DNA from: Papio anubis
Lineage: Eukaryota > Chordata > Mammalia > Primates > Cercopithecidae
Assembly: GCF_008728515.1 (NCBI RefSeq)
Contig: NC_044995.1
Location: forward strand, 41,703,576-41,767,575
Direction: 5' to 3'
Length of the DNA stretch: 64,000 bases
The translations under genes and the position numbers were made by a program. Below are positions 43,287-53,831 of this stretch, in pieces. Numbering within the stretch: the first letter of the stretch is position 1; every line of letters begins with the position of its first letter. A model generated the notes under the pieces. That model was not told the origin of the DNA, did not search any database, and saw only the letters and a program-made list of their open reading frames with translations.

Positions 43287-44735
43287 TCTGGGCACAGTGG
43301 CTCATGCCTGTGATCCCAGCATTTTGGGAGACTAGGGCAAGAGTATCACCTTAGCCTGGGGAGGTTGAGGCTGCAGTGAGCTGTGATCGCGCCACTGCAC
43401 TCCAGCCTGGGTGATAGAGCAAGACCCTGTCCCAAAAAAAAAAGGAAAAAAAAAGAGGTGTGCCGGGCGCGGTGGCTCACGCCTGTAATCCCAGCACTTT
43501 GGGAGGCCGAGGCGGGTGGATCACCTGAAGTCAGGAGTTCGAGATCAGCCTGACCAATATGGAGAAACCCTGTCTCTACTAAAAACACAAAATTAGCTGG
43601 GCATGGTGGCGCATGACTGTAATCCCAGCTACTCAGGAGGCTGAGGTGGGAGAATTGCTTGAACCCCGGAGGCAGAGGTTGCAGTGAGCTAAGATTGCGC
43701 CACTGCACTCCAGCCTGGGTGACAGAGCAAGACCCCATCTCGGGAAAAAAAAAAAAAAAAAAAAAAAAGGACCTGGCCTAAGCCTTTTCCTACATATAAA
43801 ATAACATCTAATGGGGTTAGGGTATTATGCTTCTGTAATCTATAACCAGATGTACTCTTGTACCCAAACTGTTCCAGTGTGGCGAGACATAGTGGCTCAC
43901 ACCTGCCCTGAACCCAGCACACACACTTTGCTCATTGCAGCCTCCACCTCGGGCTCCCAAAGTTTCTCTCCCCACCTCAGCCTCCTGAGTAGCTGGGATT
44001 ACAGACCCCATGTATATACCGTAATTTTTGTATTTTAATAGAGATGGGTTTTTCACCATGTTTGCCAGGCTGATGCTGCTTTGAGCAGTCTCGCTCTGTG
44101 TCGCCCAGGCTGGATGGAGTGCAGTGGCTGGATCAGCTCACTGCAAGCTCCTTTCCCAGTTCACGCCATTCTCTGTCTCAGCCTCCAGTACTTCAGGACT
44201 ACAGGTGCCTCACCTCGCCCGACTGGATTTTTCCATTATTTTTAGTAGAGCGGGGTTTCACCGTGTTAGCAGGATGGTCACCGTTCTGACCTCTGATCTG
44301 CCCGTCTCGGCCTCCCAAACCCCAAACAGCAAGCTCCCAGCTCATTAAAGCAATCTTAGTACTCAGCCTCGGAGCCATCTGCTGCCTTCCAGCCTCCCAA
44401 AGTGCTGGGATTACAGACGTGAGCCACTGTGCCCAGCCTCTTTCTTTTTCAGAGACAGGGTTTTTGCTCTGTCACCCAGGCCAGAGTGGAATGGTACAAT
44501 CATAGCTCACTGCAGCCTTACCTCCTGGGCTCAGGCAATCCTCCCACCTCAGCCTCCCAGGTAGCTGGGACTACAGGCGTACATTACCACACCCAGCAAT
44601 TTTTTGTGTGTAGTGATGGGGTCTCAATGACGTTGCCTCGTCTGGTCTTGAACTCCTAGGCTCAAGAAACTCTTCTGCCTTGGCCTCCCAAAGTGCTGGG
44701 ATTATAGGCATGAGCCACAGTGCCCAGCCAAGAAA
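43287..44735. mobile_element. Alu block with a scrambled minus-strand young Alu
   Basis: Plus-strand Alus lie at 43287-43450 and 43462-43768. A broken minus-strand Alu is at about 43915-44070. 44080-44335 is a minus-strand young Alu full of small deletions. 44345-44430 is a fragment, and 44440-44730 a minus-strand Alu. Confidence 0.7.
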
Positions 44736-45087
44736 TATATTTATATGTTACATCTCACATATATTACATAAATGCATATTATATATTAATTCATGTCCAA
44801 AAATAATCTTTCCTTTCTTGGTGCCTTCTTTCCAAAGCATTCCTCATTAACAGTTTCTGATTCTTTCTTTCCAGGAAATGATTTGCATATATCTGCATAT
44901 CTATGTGCTATTAAAGATGTACACAAATTGGTTCCTACAATATATGCCATTTTATATATTGCTTCCTCTTTTTTTTTTTTTTTGAGATGAAGTCTCGCTG
45001 TGTCGCCCAGGCTGGAGTGCAGTGGTGATTCTCCTGCCTCAGCCTCCCGAGTAGCTGGGATTACAGGCACCCACCACCACGGCCAGA

Positions 45088-45118
<31 letters not shown>

Positions 45119-46470
45119 TTTTGGAGACGGAGTCTCGCTCTGTCGCCCAGGCCGGAGTGCAGTGGCCAGATCTCAGCTCACTGCAAGCTCCGCCTGCCGG
45201 GTTCACGCCATTCTCCTGCCTCAGCCTCCCAAGTAGCTGGGACTACAGACGCCCGCCACCTCGCCCGGCTAGTTTTTTTTTTTTTTGTATTTTTTAGTAG
45301 AGACGGGGTTTCACCGTGTTAGCCAGGATGGTCTCGATCTCCTGACCTCGTGATCCGCCCATCTCGGCCTCCCTAAGTGCTGGGATTACAGGCTTGAGCC
45401 ACCGCGCCCGGCCAATATATATTTTTTGTATTTTTAGTAGAGACGGCATCTCACCATGTTGGCCAGGGGCTGGTCTTGAACTCCTGACCTCCGGTGATCC
45501 ACCCGCCTCGGCCTCCCAAAGTGCTGGGATTACAGGAGTGAGCCACTGCGCGCCGTCTTTGCTTCCTCTTTTTATCCTGAAGTTTGTTTTTTACATGAGC
45601 ACAAATGTATCTACCTCCTTAAAGATCAAATAGCAATTTATAGATTACAGTATAGCATAACTTCATCTATCTAACTAGTCCCTATGGATGGTGGATGAGT
45701 GTTTCCAGTTTTTGCTATCATAAACAATACTGCAGACATTTTACTCACATCTTTGCATATATTTACAAGTTTATTCACAGCAGGAATTATTAGCTGGTTC
45801 AAAGGAAAATTCATATGTGCTTGTTTTTTTCTTTTTTTGAGACAGAGGCTTGCTCTGTCACCCAGGCTGGAGTGCAGTGGGGCAATCTTGGCTTACTGCA
45901 ACCTCTGTCTCCCAGGTTCAAGTGATCCTTCTGACTCAGCCTCCCAAGTAGTTGTGATCACAGGCACCCGCCACCACCATGCCCAGTGAATTTTTGTATT
46001 TTTAGTATAGATGAGGTTTCATCATGCTTTCCAGGCTGGTCTCAAACTCCTGACCTCAGGTGATCCACCCACCTCAGCCTCCCGAAGTGCTGGGATTACA
46101 GGCGTGAGCCACCGCGCCTGGCCTGTTTCCCTATAACATCTTTACTACCACCGGGTGATATCAAATTTTTAAAGCTTTGCCCAATCTGCTAGGTTGTTTG
46201 GATTTTGTGTTGCTCAGAGTACATTTGAGTAAGCTTGTACAAATGTTTATCAGCCCTTTGGACCAGCCTCATATTTTCACTAATATACATAGCCAGGACA
46301 CCCTCCTGAAAAACCGCCGCAAGCCGCAGCGGCGTGCCTCTCTTTCCTGCCTCCAGCTAATGTTTTCCCTTCCATTTGGGTCTCTACAGGCTTCTAGAAT
46401 AATTTTTTCCACAAGAAAAGCTGGTGATATTCCAAACCCTTGAGTGGCCTCCTCACTCACACCTCAGAAG
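44736..46470 (+). mobile_element. Old L1 3' UTR-like fragments split by Alus
   Basis: 44736-44965, 45560-45825 and 46130-46440 carry phrases of old L1 3' ends (ACTAGTCCCTATGGATGGTG, CCAGTTTTTGCTATCATAAA, GGTGATATCAAATTTTTAAA). Minus-strand Alus interrupt at 44968-45090, 45113-45414 (young monkey-type), 45420-45555 and 45830-46125. An (AT)12 run sits at 45087-45110. Confidence 0.55.
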
Positions 46471-48153
46471 TTAAACAGCATAAACTTTGTTTTTCCTGTC
46501 TTCTTTATTTATTTTTCTCAGGCCATTCTCCCTTACAAGTTTGTTTTGTTTTGTTTTGTTTGTTGCGTGTGTGTGTGTGTGTGTCTGTGTTTTCGAGACA
46601 GAGTCTCGCTCTGTTGCCTAGGCTGAAGTGCAGTGGTGTGATCATGGCTCAACCTCCTGGACTGAAGCTATTCTCCCACCTCAGCCTCCTGAGTATCTGG
46701 GACTACAGGCACACAGAATTATGCCCAGCTAATTTTTTTAAAGTTGTTTTTTTTTTTTTTTTTTTTTCTTTTTAAGGGCCAGGCTCACAACTGTAATCCC
46801 AGCACCTTGGGAGGCCGAGGCAGGCCCCTGTCTCTACTATCTCTACTAAAAATACAAAAATTAGCACGACATGGTGGCCGTAGTCTGTAATCCCAGCTAT
46901 TCGGGAGGCTGAGGCAGGAGAATCTCTAGAACCCGGGAGGCAGAGGTTGCAGTGATCCGAGATTGCGCCACTGCACTCCAGACTGGGCGACAGAGTGAGA
47001 CTGCATCCCCCCCCCAAAAAAAATGTGTTTTAGAGATGGGGGTCTCGCTATGTGTTGCCCAGGCTGGTCGAACTCCGGGGCTTAAGTGATCCTTCTGCCT
47101 CAGTCTCCCAAAGTGCTGGGATTACAGGCGCGGGCCACAACACCCAACTAATTTTTGTATTTTTAGTAAAGACGGGTTTCGCCATGTTGCCGAGGCTGGT
47201 CTTGAACTCCTGACCTCAAGAGATCTGCCCGCCTCGGCCTCTCAAAGTGCTGGGATTACACGTGTAAGCCACTGCATCCGGCATTGTCAAACTTTTTTGT
47301 TCATATCACCCTCCTTAGGAGAAAACCCGAATTATTCTAAAATTGAATTTACATCAACTAAATTAATTTCAATTTAATTACATTTAATATCTCCCTAAAG
47401 GCAGAAACTAAATACTTAGGAATACGATGTCTGATAGAGCTGGCTTTAGAAGACCACAATATCTAAGATTTTTTTCCTCCCTGAAAAGCAGTTTTTTCCC
47501 CTGGGGAGTCATCATGAATCACTCCAACTGAGGAGGTTGTGCTTAGAGCAAGCAGCTGAGCCATAAACAAGTAAATGCACAAAATTATACCGGAAAGCCA
47601 AGAACGCTACAAAGAAAAGAAGAGGGAGTGGCTGGGGAGGGGGGCGACTTGGCATCTGAATCATTGAGATCGGGAAAGAAGATAAGGAACAGTTTAAGCA
47701 AAAGGATTGTTTTCCCTGAGCTTCGGTTTCTTTTTCTTTTTTTTTCTGTTTTAGAGACAGGGGTTCTCACTATGCTGCCCAGGCTGGTCTCAAACTCCTG
47801 GCCTCAAGCGATCCCCACACCTCAGTCTCCCAAAGTGCAGGATTACAGGCATGCGCCACCGGACCCAGTCTGAGCCTCAGTTTCCTCAGCTGTAAAATGG
47901 AAGTAATATCCTCCTCACCATGCTTCATATACAACAAGCACTCAATAAGTGAGCCTTGTTATGATTATTATTATTTATTTTAATTTTACTTATTTTTCTC
48001 AGACAGAGTCTCACTCTGCAGCCCAGGCTAGAGTGCAGTGGTGTGATTTTGGCTCACTGCAGCCTCCGCCTCATGGGTTCTAGCGATTCTCCCGCCTCAG
48101 CCTCCCGAGTCCCTGGGATTATAGGCGCCCGCCACCACGCCTGGCTAATTTTG

Positions 48154-48205
<52 letters not shown>

Positions 48206-48490
48206 GAGACGGTGTCTCGCTCTGTCGCCAGGGTGGAGTGCAGTGGCGCAATCTCAGCTCACTGCAATCTCCACCTCCCGGGTTCAAGCGATTCTCCTGC
48301 CTCAGCCTCCAATCCGTAGCTAGGACTACAGACGCGCGCTACCACGCCCAGCTAATTTTTGTATTTTTAGTAGTGACGGGGTTTCGCCACGTTGGCCAAG
48401 CTGGTCTCGAACTCCTTACCTCAGGTGATCCGCCCGCCTCGATCTCCCAAAGTGAGGGGATTACAGGCTTGAGCCACAGCGCCCCGCCTA
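46471..48490. mobile_element. Alu and MIR remnants upstream of EIF3G
   Basis: Minus-strand Alu pieces at 46590-46735, 47030-47285, 47745-47870, 47995-48150 and 48205-48488. A plus-strand Alu at 46780-47025. A MIR-like end at 47870-47970 (GAGCCTCAGTTTCCTCAGCT). 47286-47740 is AT-rich unique sequence. Confidence 0.7.
48159..48202. repeat. (GT)22 microsatellite between two Alu halves
   Basis: A pure GT run of 44 bp. Confidence 0.95.
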
Positions 48491-48499
48491 TTTTAATTT

Positions 48500-48732
48500 T
48501 AAAGGTTAATAGGACCAGCACTGAAATCAGCCTCTGCCCCGCCAGCCCTGCTCTGGTACCAGCAGCGTTCAGCAGCACACACAGCCGCGTGCGCCTTCAC
48601 CTCCGTCCGCAGGTGTCGCTGTGGGTGCCGCGGCTGGGCCTCTCTAGCGGCGACGGCGACACCGGAAGTCTCGTTTTCCACCCACTTCCGCTCTCTGGCC
48701 AGGCTTGGGCTGCGTGGAGAATACTTTTTGCG
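48500..48732 (+). promoter_or_regulatory. EIF3G: EIF3G CpG-rich promoter and 5' UTR with ETS motifs
   Basis: The C+G-rich region around the first exon has no TATA box. It carries an ETS/GABP-type CCGGAAGT at 48662-48669 and an inverted ACTTCCG at 48684-48690, about 45-70 bp upstream of the ATG. Transcription probably starts within 48685-48720, but the exact site cannot be read from sequence. CpG richness continues into intron 1 to about 48990. Confidence 0.7.
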
Positions 48733-51700
48733 ATGCCTACTGGAGACTTTGAGTGAGTCCGGGATCGCGGAGGGGGGCATGGGAAGCGGTTGGGGTGCTC
48801 TGGGCAGTATTATGGGGCCTGGGTGTGCCGAGGCTGCGGGGACCGGGCCTTGCTGACTTAATCTTCGCTTCCCACACATTTGTTTCCGCAGTTCGAAGCC
48901 CAGTTGGGCCGACCAGGTGGAGGAGGAGGGGGAGGACGGTGAGTGTACCCGGTCGCCCGGGGTAATCGCGGCCAGGCCCGAGCCAGGCGACTGACGCCTG
49001 CTTCCATCTCGCAGTCTGGCACCGTGTTCCCCGTCACGACCAGTCCCTGCCCCGCGCCATCCTCCTTGGGACCTGCCTGTTGCCAACTCCAGTTGTTCCC
49101 CGGCGGGTCCCTGTTCCTCCCATGTTACTGCCCAAGTTCTCCCAGCTGTTGCCTTACTCCAGGGAGGAAGTTGTAATCTCCCGTGTCCTGTTTCTCTGCT
49201 GGCGCCTGGTTGGCTTCATGGCCTGGCACCCACCTTCCTACGAGGGATCCCCCATCTTTGCCACTCCAAGTCCCCACAGGGCTATCCCAGTGCGCTGCCT
49301 GGTCAGCCCTCTGCCCTTGGCCTGCCTTTCTCAGCTCTTGCTGTAGGCATCATCCCAAAGGCCCTTCCATCGCAGCTGGGGAGCTCCTGCCCTGGAGCTG
49401 ACCCCTCCTCCCCACGCTGCCTCTTGCAGACAAATGTGTCACCAGTGAGCTCCTCAAGGGGATCCCTCTGGCCACTGGCGATACCAGCCCAGAGCCAGAG
49501 CTACTGCCGGGAGGTGAGTGAGGACTGCCACTCCGTGTCCGGGCTGCCTCTCCCTCCAGTCCTGCCGCTCCTGATCCCCATGACCCAGGGCTCAGTCCTT
49601 CTGTTTTTCCCTTTCTCCCAGCTCCACTGCCACCTCCCAAGGAGGTCATCAACGGAAACATAAAGACAGTGACAGAGTACAAGATAGATGAGGATGGCAA
49701 GAAGTTCAAGGTGAGGGTAGGGGGCCAGGGAGTGGGGACCCTTGTGCTTGGGGGCCCTTAGACGAGAAGGCGGTGGGGTGTGTTGAGGGGGTTGGTAAAG
49801 GAGATCCCCTAGTCCCAGAAGCCTGACCCTTCTCCCCTGCCATCCCCAGATTGTCCGCACCTTCAGGATTGAGACCCGGAAGGCTTCAAAGGCTGTTGCA
49901 AGGAGGAAGGTGAGGCGCTCCTTTCCCAGGGCTAACCCAGAGGAATTGGGAAACCGTGCTCCCAGACCTTTGTGTTTAGAGATGGGGCTTAACTCTTTTC
50001 TTTTTTTTTTTTTTTTTTTTTTGAGATAGAGTGTCGCTCTATCCCCCAGGCTGTAGTGCAGTGGCACGATCTCGACTCACCGCAACCTGCGCCTCCTGGG
50101 TTCAAGTGATTCTCCTGCCTCAGCCTCCCGAGTAGCTGGGGTTACAGGCATGCGCCACCACGCCCAGCTAATTTTTGTACTTTTAGTAGAGACGGGGTTT
50201 TGCCATGTTGGCCAGACTGGTCTTGAACTCCTGACCTCATGTGATCCACCTGCCTCGGCCTCCCAAAGTGCTGGGATTACAGGCATGAGCCATCGCACCC
50301 AGCCGGGCTTAACTCTTTGTACCTATTTTGTTGAAGCTGAACTGAGGCCTGGAGTGCTTGCACTTTCTTGGGACTCTGAAAAGTCCAGGGCATAGGAGTC
50401 GATGATAAATAGCGATTAAATAAATGATAAATATCTAATAAAAGTTTGATGATAGATATCAAATTATATTAATAAATGTCAAATAAATTCGATTATAAAT
50501 ATTGAGTGAAAGTTAGATTCTTTTAATTTTTTTAAAGACACAGGGTCCAGTTCTGTTGCCCAGGTTGGAGTGCAGTGGCACGATCATAGCTTACTGCAGC
50601 CTTGAACTCCCAGGCTCAAGCCAACCTGGGATTACAGGTGTACACTGCCACACCCGGCTAATTTTAATTATTTGTAGATATGGGGTTTCACTATGTTGCC
50701 CAGGCTGGTCTCCAGCTCCTGGGCTTAAGAGATCCTCCCACCTTTGCCTCTCAAAGTGCTGGGATTACAGGAGGGAGCCACCGGGCCCAGCCGGGGTTAG
50801 ATTCTTGTTCCTCTTGGCCCATCAGCCTGGAGGAACAGAGGCAGGAGGTGGTCGCAGCAGTTAGAAGCGTTAGCAATAAATACACTTAGAACAGGTTGCT
50901 GTGCGCTTCATTGTAACATACCCCATGCCAAACGCCTTGCAGGGAGTGTTTCTCTGATTCAGTCTCCTTAGGAGCCCAGGGAGGCAGGAAGCGTTTGTGG
51001 TTCCCGTTTGATAAGGGAGGAAGGGAGGAAGCTGAGGCTGAGGTTGTCTAGCTCAAGGGCCTGGAGGTCTGGGTGGACCCCTGCACATCCCTGAGTATCA
51101 CGCCCTGGTGGGAGCTGGTCCGCCAGCCTGCACAGGCCCCAGGCTGTACAGCTGTCACCTGGAGCTTGGGCCTGGCGTGTACTCAGGAAATGGGAACTGT
51201 CGCCAGGACTATTTGGGGAGTGGTTGAGGAGGATGAAAATGGGGTTCGAGGCCCAGGCACTCTGGGGATGGCTGCTGTAGGTCTAGGGTACCCCACTGTG
51301 GAACCCTGCCTGCCCCTGCCCTCAACTGTCCCCCATCCCTCCCTGAGCCCAGAACTGGAAGAAGTTCGGGAACTCAGAGTTTGACCCCCCGGGACCCAAT
51401 GTGGCCACCACCACTGTCAGTGATGATGTCTCTATGACGTTCATCACCAGCAAAGAGGTAAGCAGGGCAATCAGGTGGGGCTGACGTGCTGGGGTGGGGG
51501 CAAAGGGGGTGCCTCAGCCACCTCTGAGCTCCCCACAACCCACCCCTGCCAGGACCTGAACTGCCAGGAGGAGGAGGACCCCATGAACAAACTCAAGGGC
51601 CAGAAGATCGTGTCTTGCCGCATCTGCAAGGGCGACCACTGGACCACCCGCTGCCCCTACAAGGACACGCTGGGTCCCATGCAGAAGGAGCTGGCCGAGC

Positions 51701-53455
51701 AGCTGGGCCTGTCTACCGGCGAGAAGGAGAAGCTGCCGGGAGGTGCGGGGCTGGGGATGCTGGCTGCCATTGCGGGGGCGGGGGGTCCTGCTGTCAGTGC
51801 GCGGGTTCTGTCCCCAGTGCTGCCTTTGTGCTGTCATCTCCCACACAACAGCGTGGCAGGGTTGATGGCGCCCGACTCTCCTCAGGGCGTCTGTGCCTTC
51901 CTAATTGGCTGTACCTCCTGTGGTTGGGAGACCGGCGTCTTTCGTATATGTGTGACTTGGCAGCTGTGACTCTGCTGGTGGCCCTATGACTGTGCTGATG
52001 GGAGCTGCTGTCGGCCGGCCCCTTGTGTGTACGCACTGTGTGTGTAGTGTCTCCGTTGCATGCCTGTGGCTGTACCGTCTGAATCTTTTGGTGGGATTGC
52101 TGGTGGTGAGTGTGAGAGTGGAGACATGCATTTGTCGCCTGCCATGCGAGGGAAACCTGGGCACTGTTCCTGTCATGTGTCCCATGCCTGCTGTCGCTGT
52201 GGATGTGAGGCTGCCATTCCCGTCGCCCCCCCGCCAACCCACCCTCCCTGGGGTGGGGTCAGGGCTCCCTCTTCCTCCGCCATTGTCACCGGCCAGGAAC
52301 TCAAATGGTGTCAGCTTCCTAGGTGTCACCTTGGTGTCCTCGTGGCCAACCGGCTGCCTGTGGCTTGGCACACGGTGCCTGCGCTGGGTCAGCACTGAAG
52401 CCTGAGCCTCCTGGGGCGGCTGTGTCCCTGTTCCTGCGCCAGGGTGAGGTTGAACTCAGTTGACTGTCTTTTGGTCCCCAGAGCTGGAGCCGGTGCAGGC
52501 CACGCAGAACAAGACAGGGAAGTACGTGCCACCAAGCCTGCGCGACGGGGCCAGCCGCCGCGGGGAGTCCATGCAGCCCAACCGCAGAGGTGAGGGGCAC
52601 CCTGATGCCAGGCTGGTGGGTGGGCATCTCCCAGCACCTCGTAATTATCCCCAAAGCGTGCACACAAGGGCCGGGCAGGGGCCTCCCCCTCACAGCCACC
52701 TCCCCTCTCCCACACAGCCGACGACAACGCCACCATCCGTGTCACCAACTTGTCAGAGGACACACGTGAGACTGACCTGCAGGAGCTCTTCCGGCCTTTT
52801 GGCTCCATTTCCCGCATCTACCTGGCTAAGGACAAGACCACCGGCCAGTCCAAGGTGGGCAGGCAGGCGGGTGCGACGGGGCTGTGTGAGGGTCACCTGT
52901 CCTGGGGTCGCCTGTCCTAGTTTGTGCCCCTGACCCCACCCCGCCCCTGCACAGGGCTTCGCCTTCATCAGCTTCCACCGCCGTGAGGATGCCGCGCGCG
53001 CCATCGCCGGGGTGTCCGGCTTCGGCTACGACCACCTCATTCTCAATGTCGAGTGGGCCAAGTAAGACTCCACCCCCGCCCCACCCCTCCCCACCCCAGC
53101 CCCTGCTCCCCACCTCGTCCCAGCACCTCCACGGAACCTTGGGCCAACCAGTGGCCGTGTGCCAATTTAACAGTCCCCCAGCTGGTTTTGAGGGGACAGT
53201 CCTTTATTGTTTTTTCCCAAAACCTGGCAGAGGGGTAGAGGGGTGGCAGCTCTTGTGCCTGGTGTCCCTGCCAGTCCGTGGGCCAGGCCTTGAGGCTGGC
53301 CATCTGGCTCGGTGCCCACTTTGTCCTCCCATTACCCCGTCCTTCTCTGCCCCTAGCCCGCCGCAAGGCACCATTTGGGTGTCTGGGGTCTTGGGGCACC
53401 CCTGGAGGTCTCATACCCTGCCACCCTCCCCTACCCCAGGCCGTCCACCAACTAA
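48733..53455 (+). CDS. EIF3G: EIF3G, eukaryotic translation initiation factor 3 subunit G (complete, 11 coding exons)
   Basis: RNA-binding subunit of the cytoplasmic eIF3 complex, active in 43S scanning and termination/reinitiation. Exons: 48733-48752, 48892-48938, 49430-49513, 49622-49710, 49850-49909, 51353-51457, 51553-51742, 52482-52589, 52718-52854, 52955-53061, 53440-53455. They total 963 nt, i.e. 320 aa plus TAA at 53453, the human length. The start is ATGCCTACTGGAGAC with G at -3. Exon 7 encodes a CCHC zinc knuckle (CRICKGDHWTTRC, residues ~157-169). Exons 9-11 encode a C-terminal RRM (~239-318) with RNP2-like IRVTNL and RNP1 KGFAFISF, the latter straddling the exon 9/10 junction. It is preceded by a CpG-rich TATA-less promoter and converges on P2RY11. 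I see no frameshift or lost motif. Confidence 0.98.
49910..51352. mobile_element. EIF3G intron 5: two Alus and a MIR-like piece
   Basis: Minus-strand Alus at 50004-50304 and about 50530-50795, separated by an AT-rich (GATAAATA)n-like tract (50400-50510). 50935-51065 looks like MIR/L2 (CTTAGGAGCCCAGGGAGG, GAAGCTGAGGCTGAGG). The rest is unique. Confidence 0.65.
51743..52481. other. EIF3G intron 7, unique
   Basis: GT-rich and GC-rich unique sequence. No repeat or RNA gene recognised. Confidence 0.6.
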
Positions 53456-53831
53456 GCCAGCTGCCACCGCGTGCTCGGCCCAGGACCCTCGGCGACAGAA
53501 GGCAGCCTCTGAGAGAGCGGGCTCCAAGGGCAATAAAAAAGCTCCACTCTCTCTACCCGGGCCTGTTTGTTCTTGTGTCTCCAGTCCTGTGGCGGGGGCC
53601 AGTGCCTCCCCTCCCCTGGGCATGGTTTGGTCCCTGACGCTGCAGGGAGCCCTGTGGCCAGCGCTGTTGGGTGGGAAAGGCAACTGCTCCTGCCTGGGCT
53701 GCAGCTGGGCTTGACCTGGCTGCAACCACAGGTGTTGCTTTTTGGGGGAAGGGGCATGTTGGGGCTGGGGTCCTGTCCTCAGGGTTCTCCAGCAACACCT
53801 GGGGTGAGGCGGCGGCTTCAGCTAGGCTACG
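53185..53831 (-). other. P2RY11: P2RY11 3' UTR (inferred) running across EIF3G exon 11
   Basis: Reading the minus strand below the P2RY11 stop, the first AATAAA is at 53208-53203, with no other AATAAA before it. If used, the 3' UTR would be about 645 nt and would be antisense to all of EIF3G exon 11 (53440-~53555) and part of EIF3G intron 10. I recall the human genes as also overlapping at their 3' ends. Actual cleavage is inferred. Confidence 0.7.
53456..53555 (+). other. EIF3G: EIF3G 3' UTR and poly(A) signal
   Basis: A short 3' UTR of about 100 nt ends with AATAAA at 53532-53537. A GT-rich downstream element (around 53561-53582) supports cleavage near 53550-53560. Confidence 0.85.

Noticed and set aside
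32821..48500. A gene hidden between DNMT1 and EIF3G
   Set aside because: All longer frames fall in Alus (recurring peptides such as 'LECSGMISAHC' and 'PVIPALWEAEAGG'). The unique gaps show no exon-like segment.
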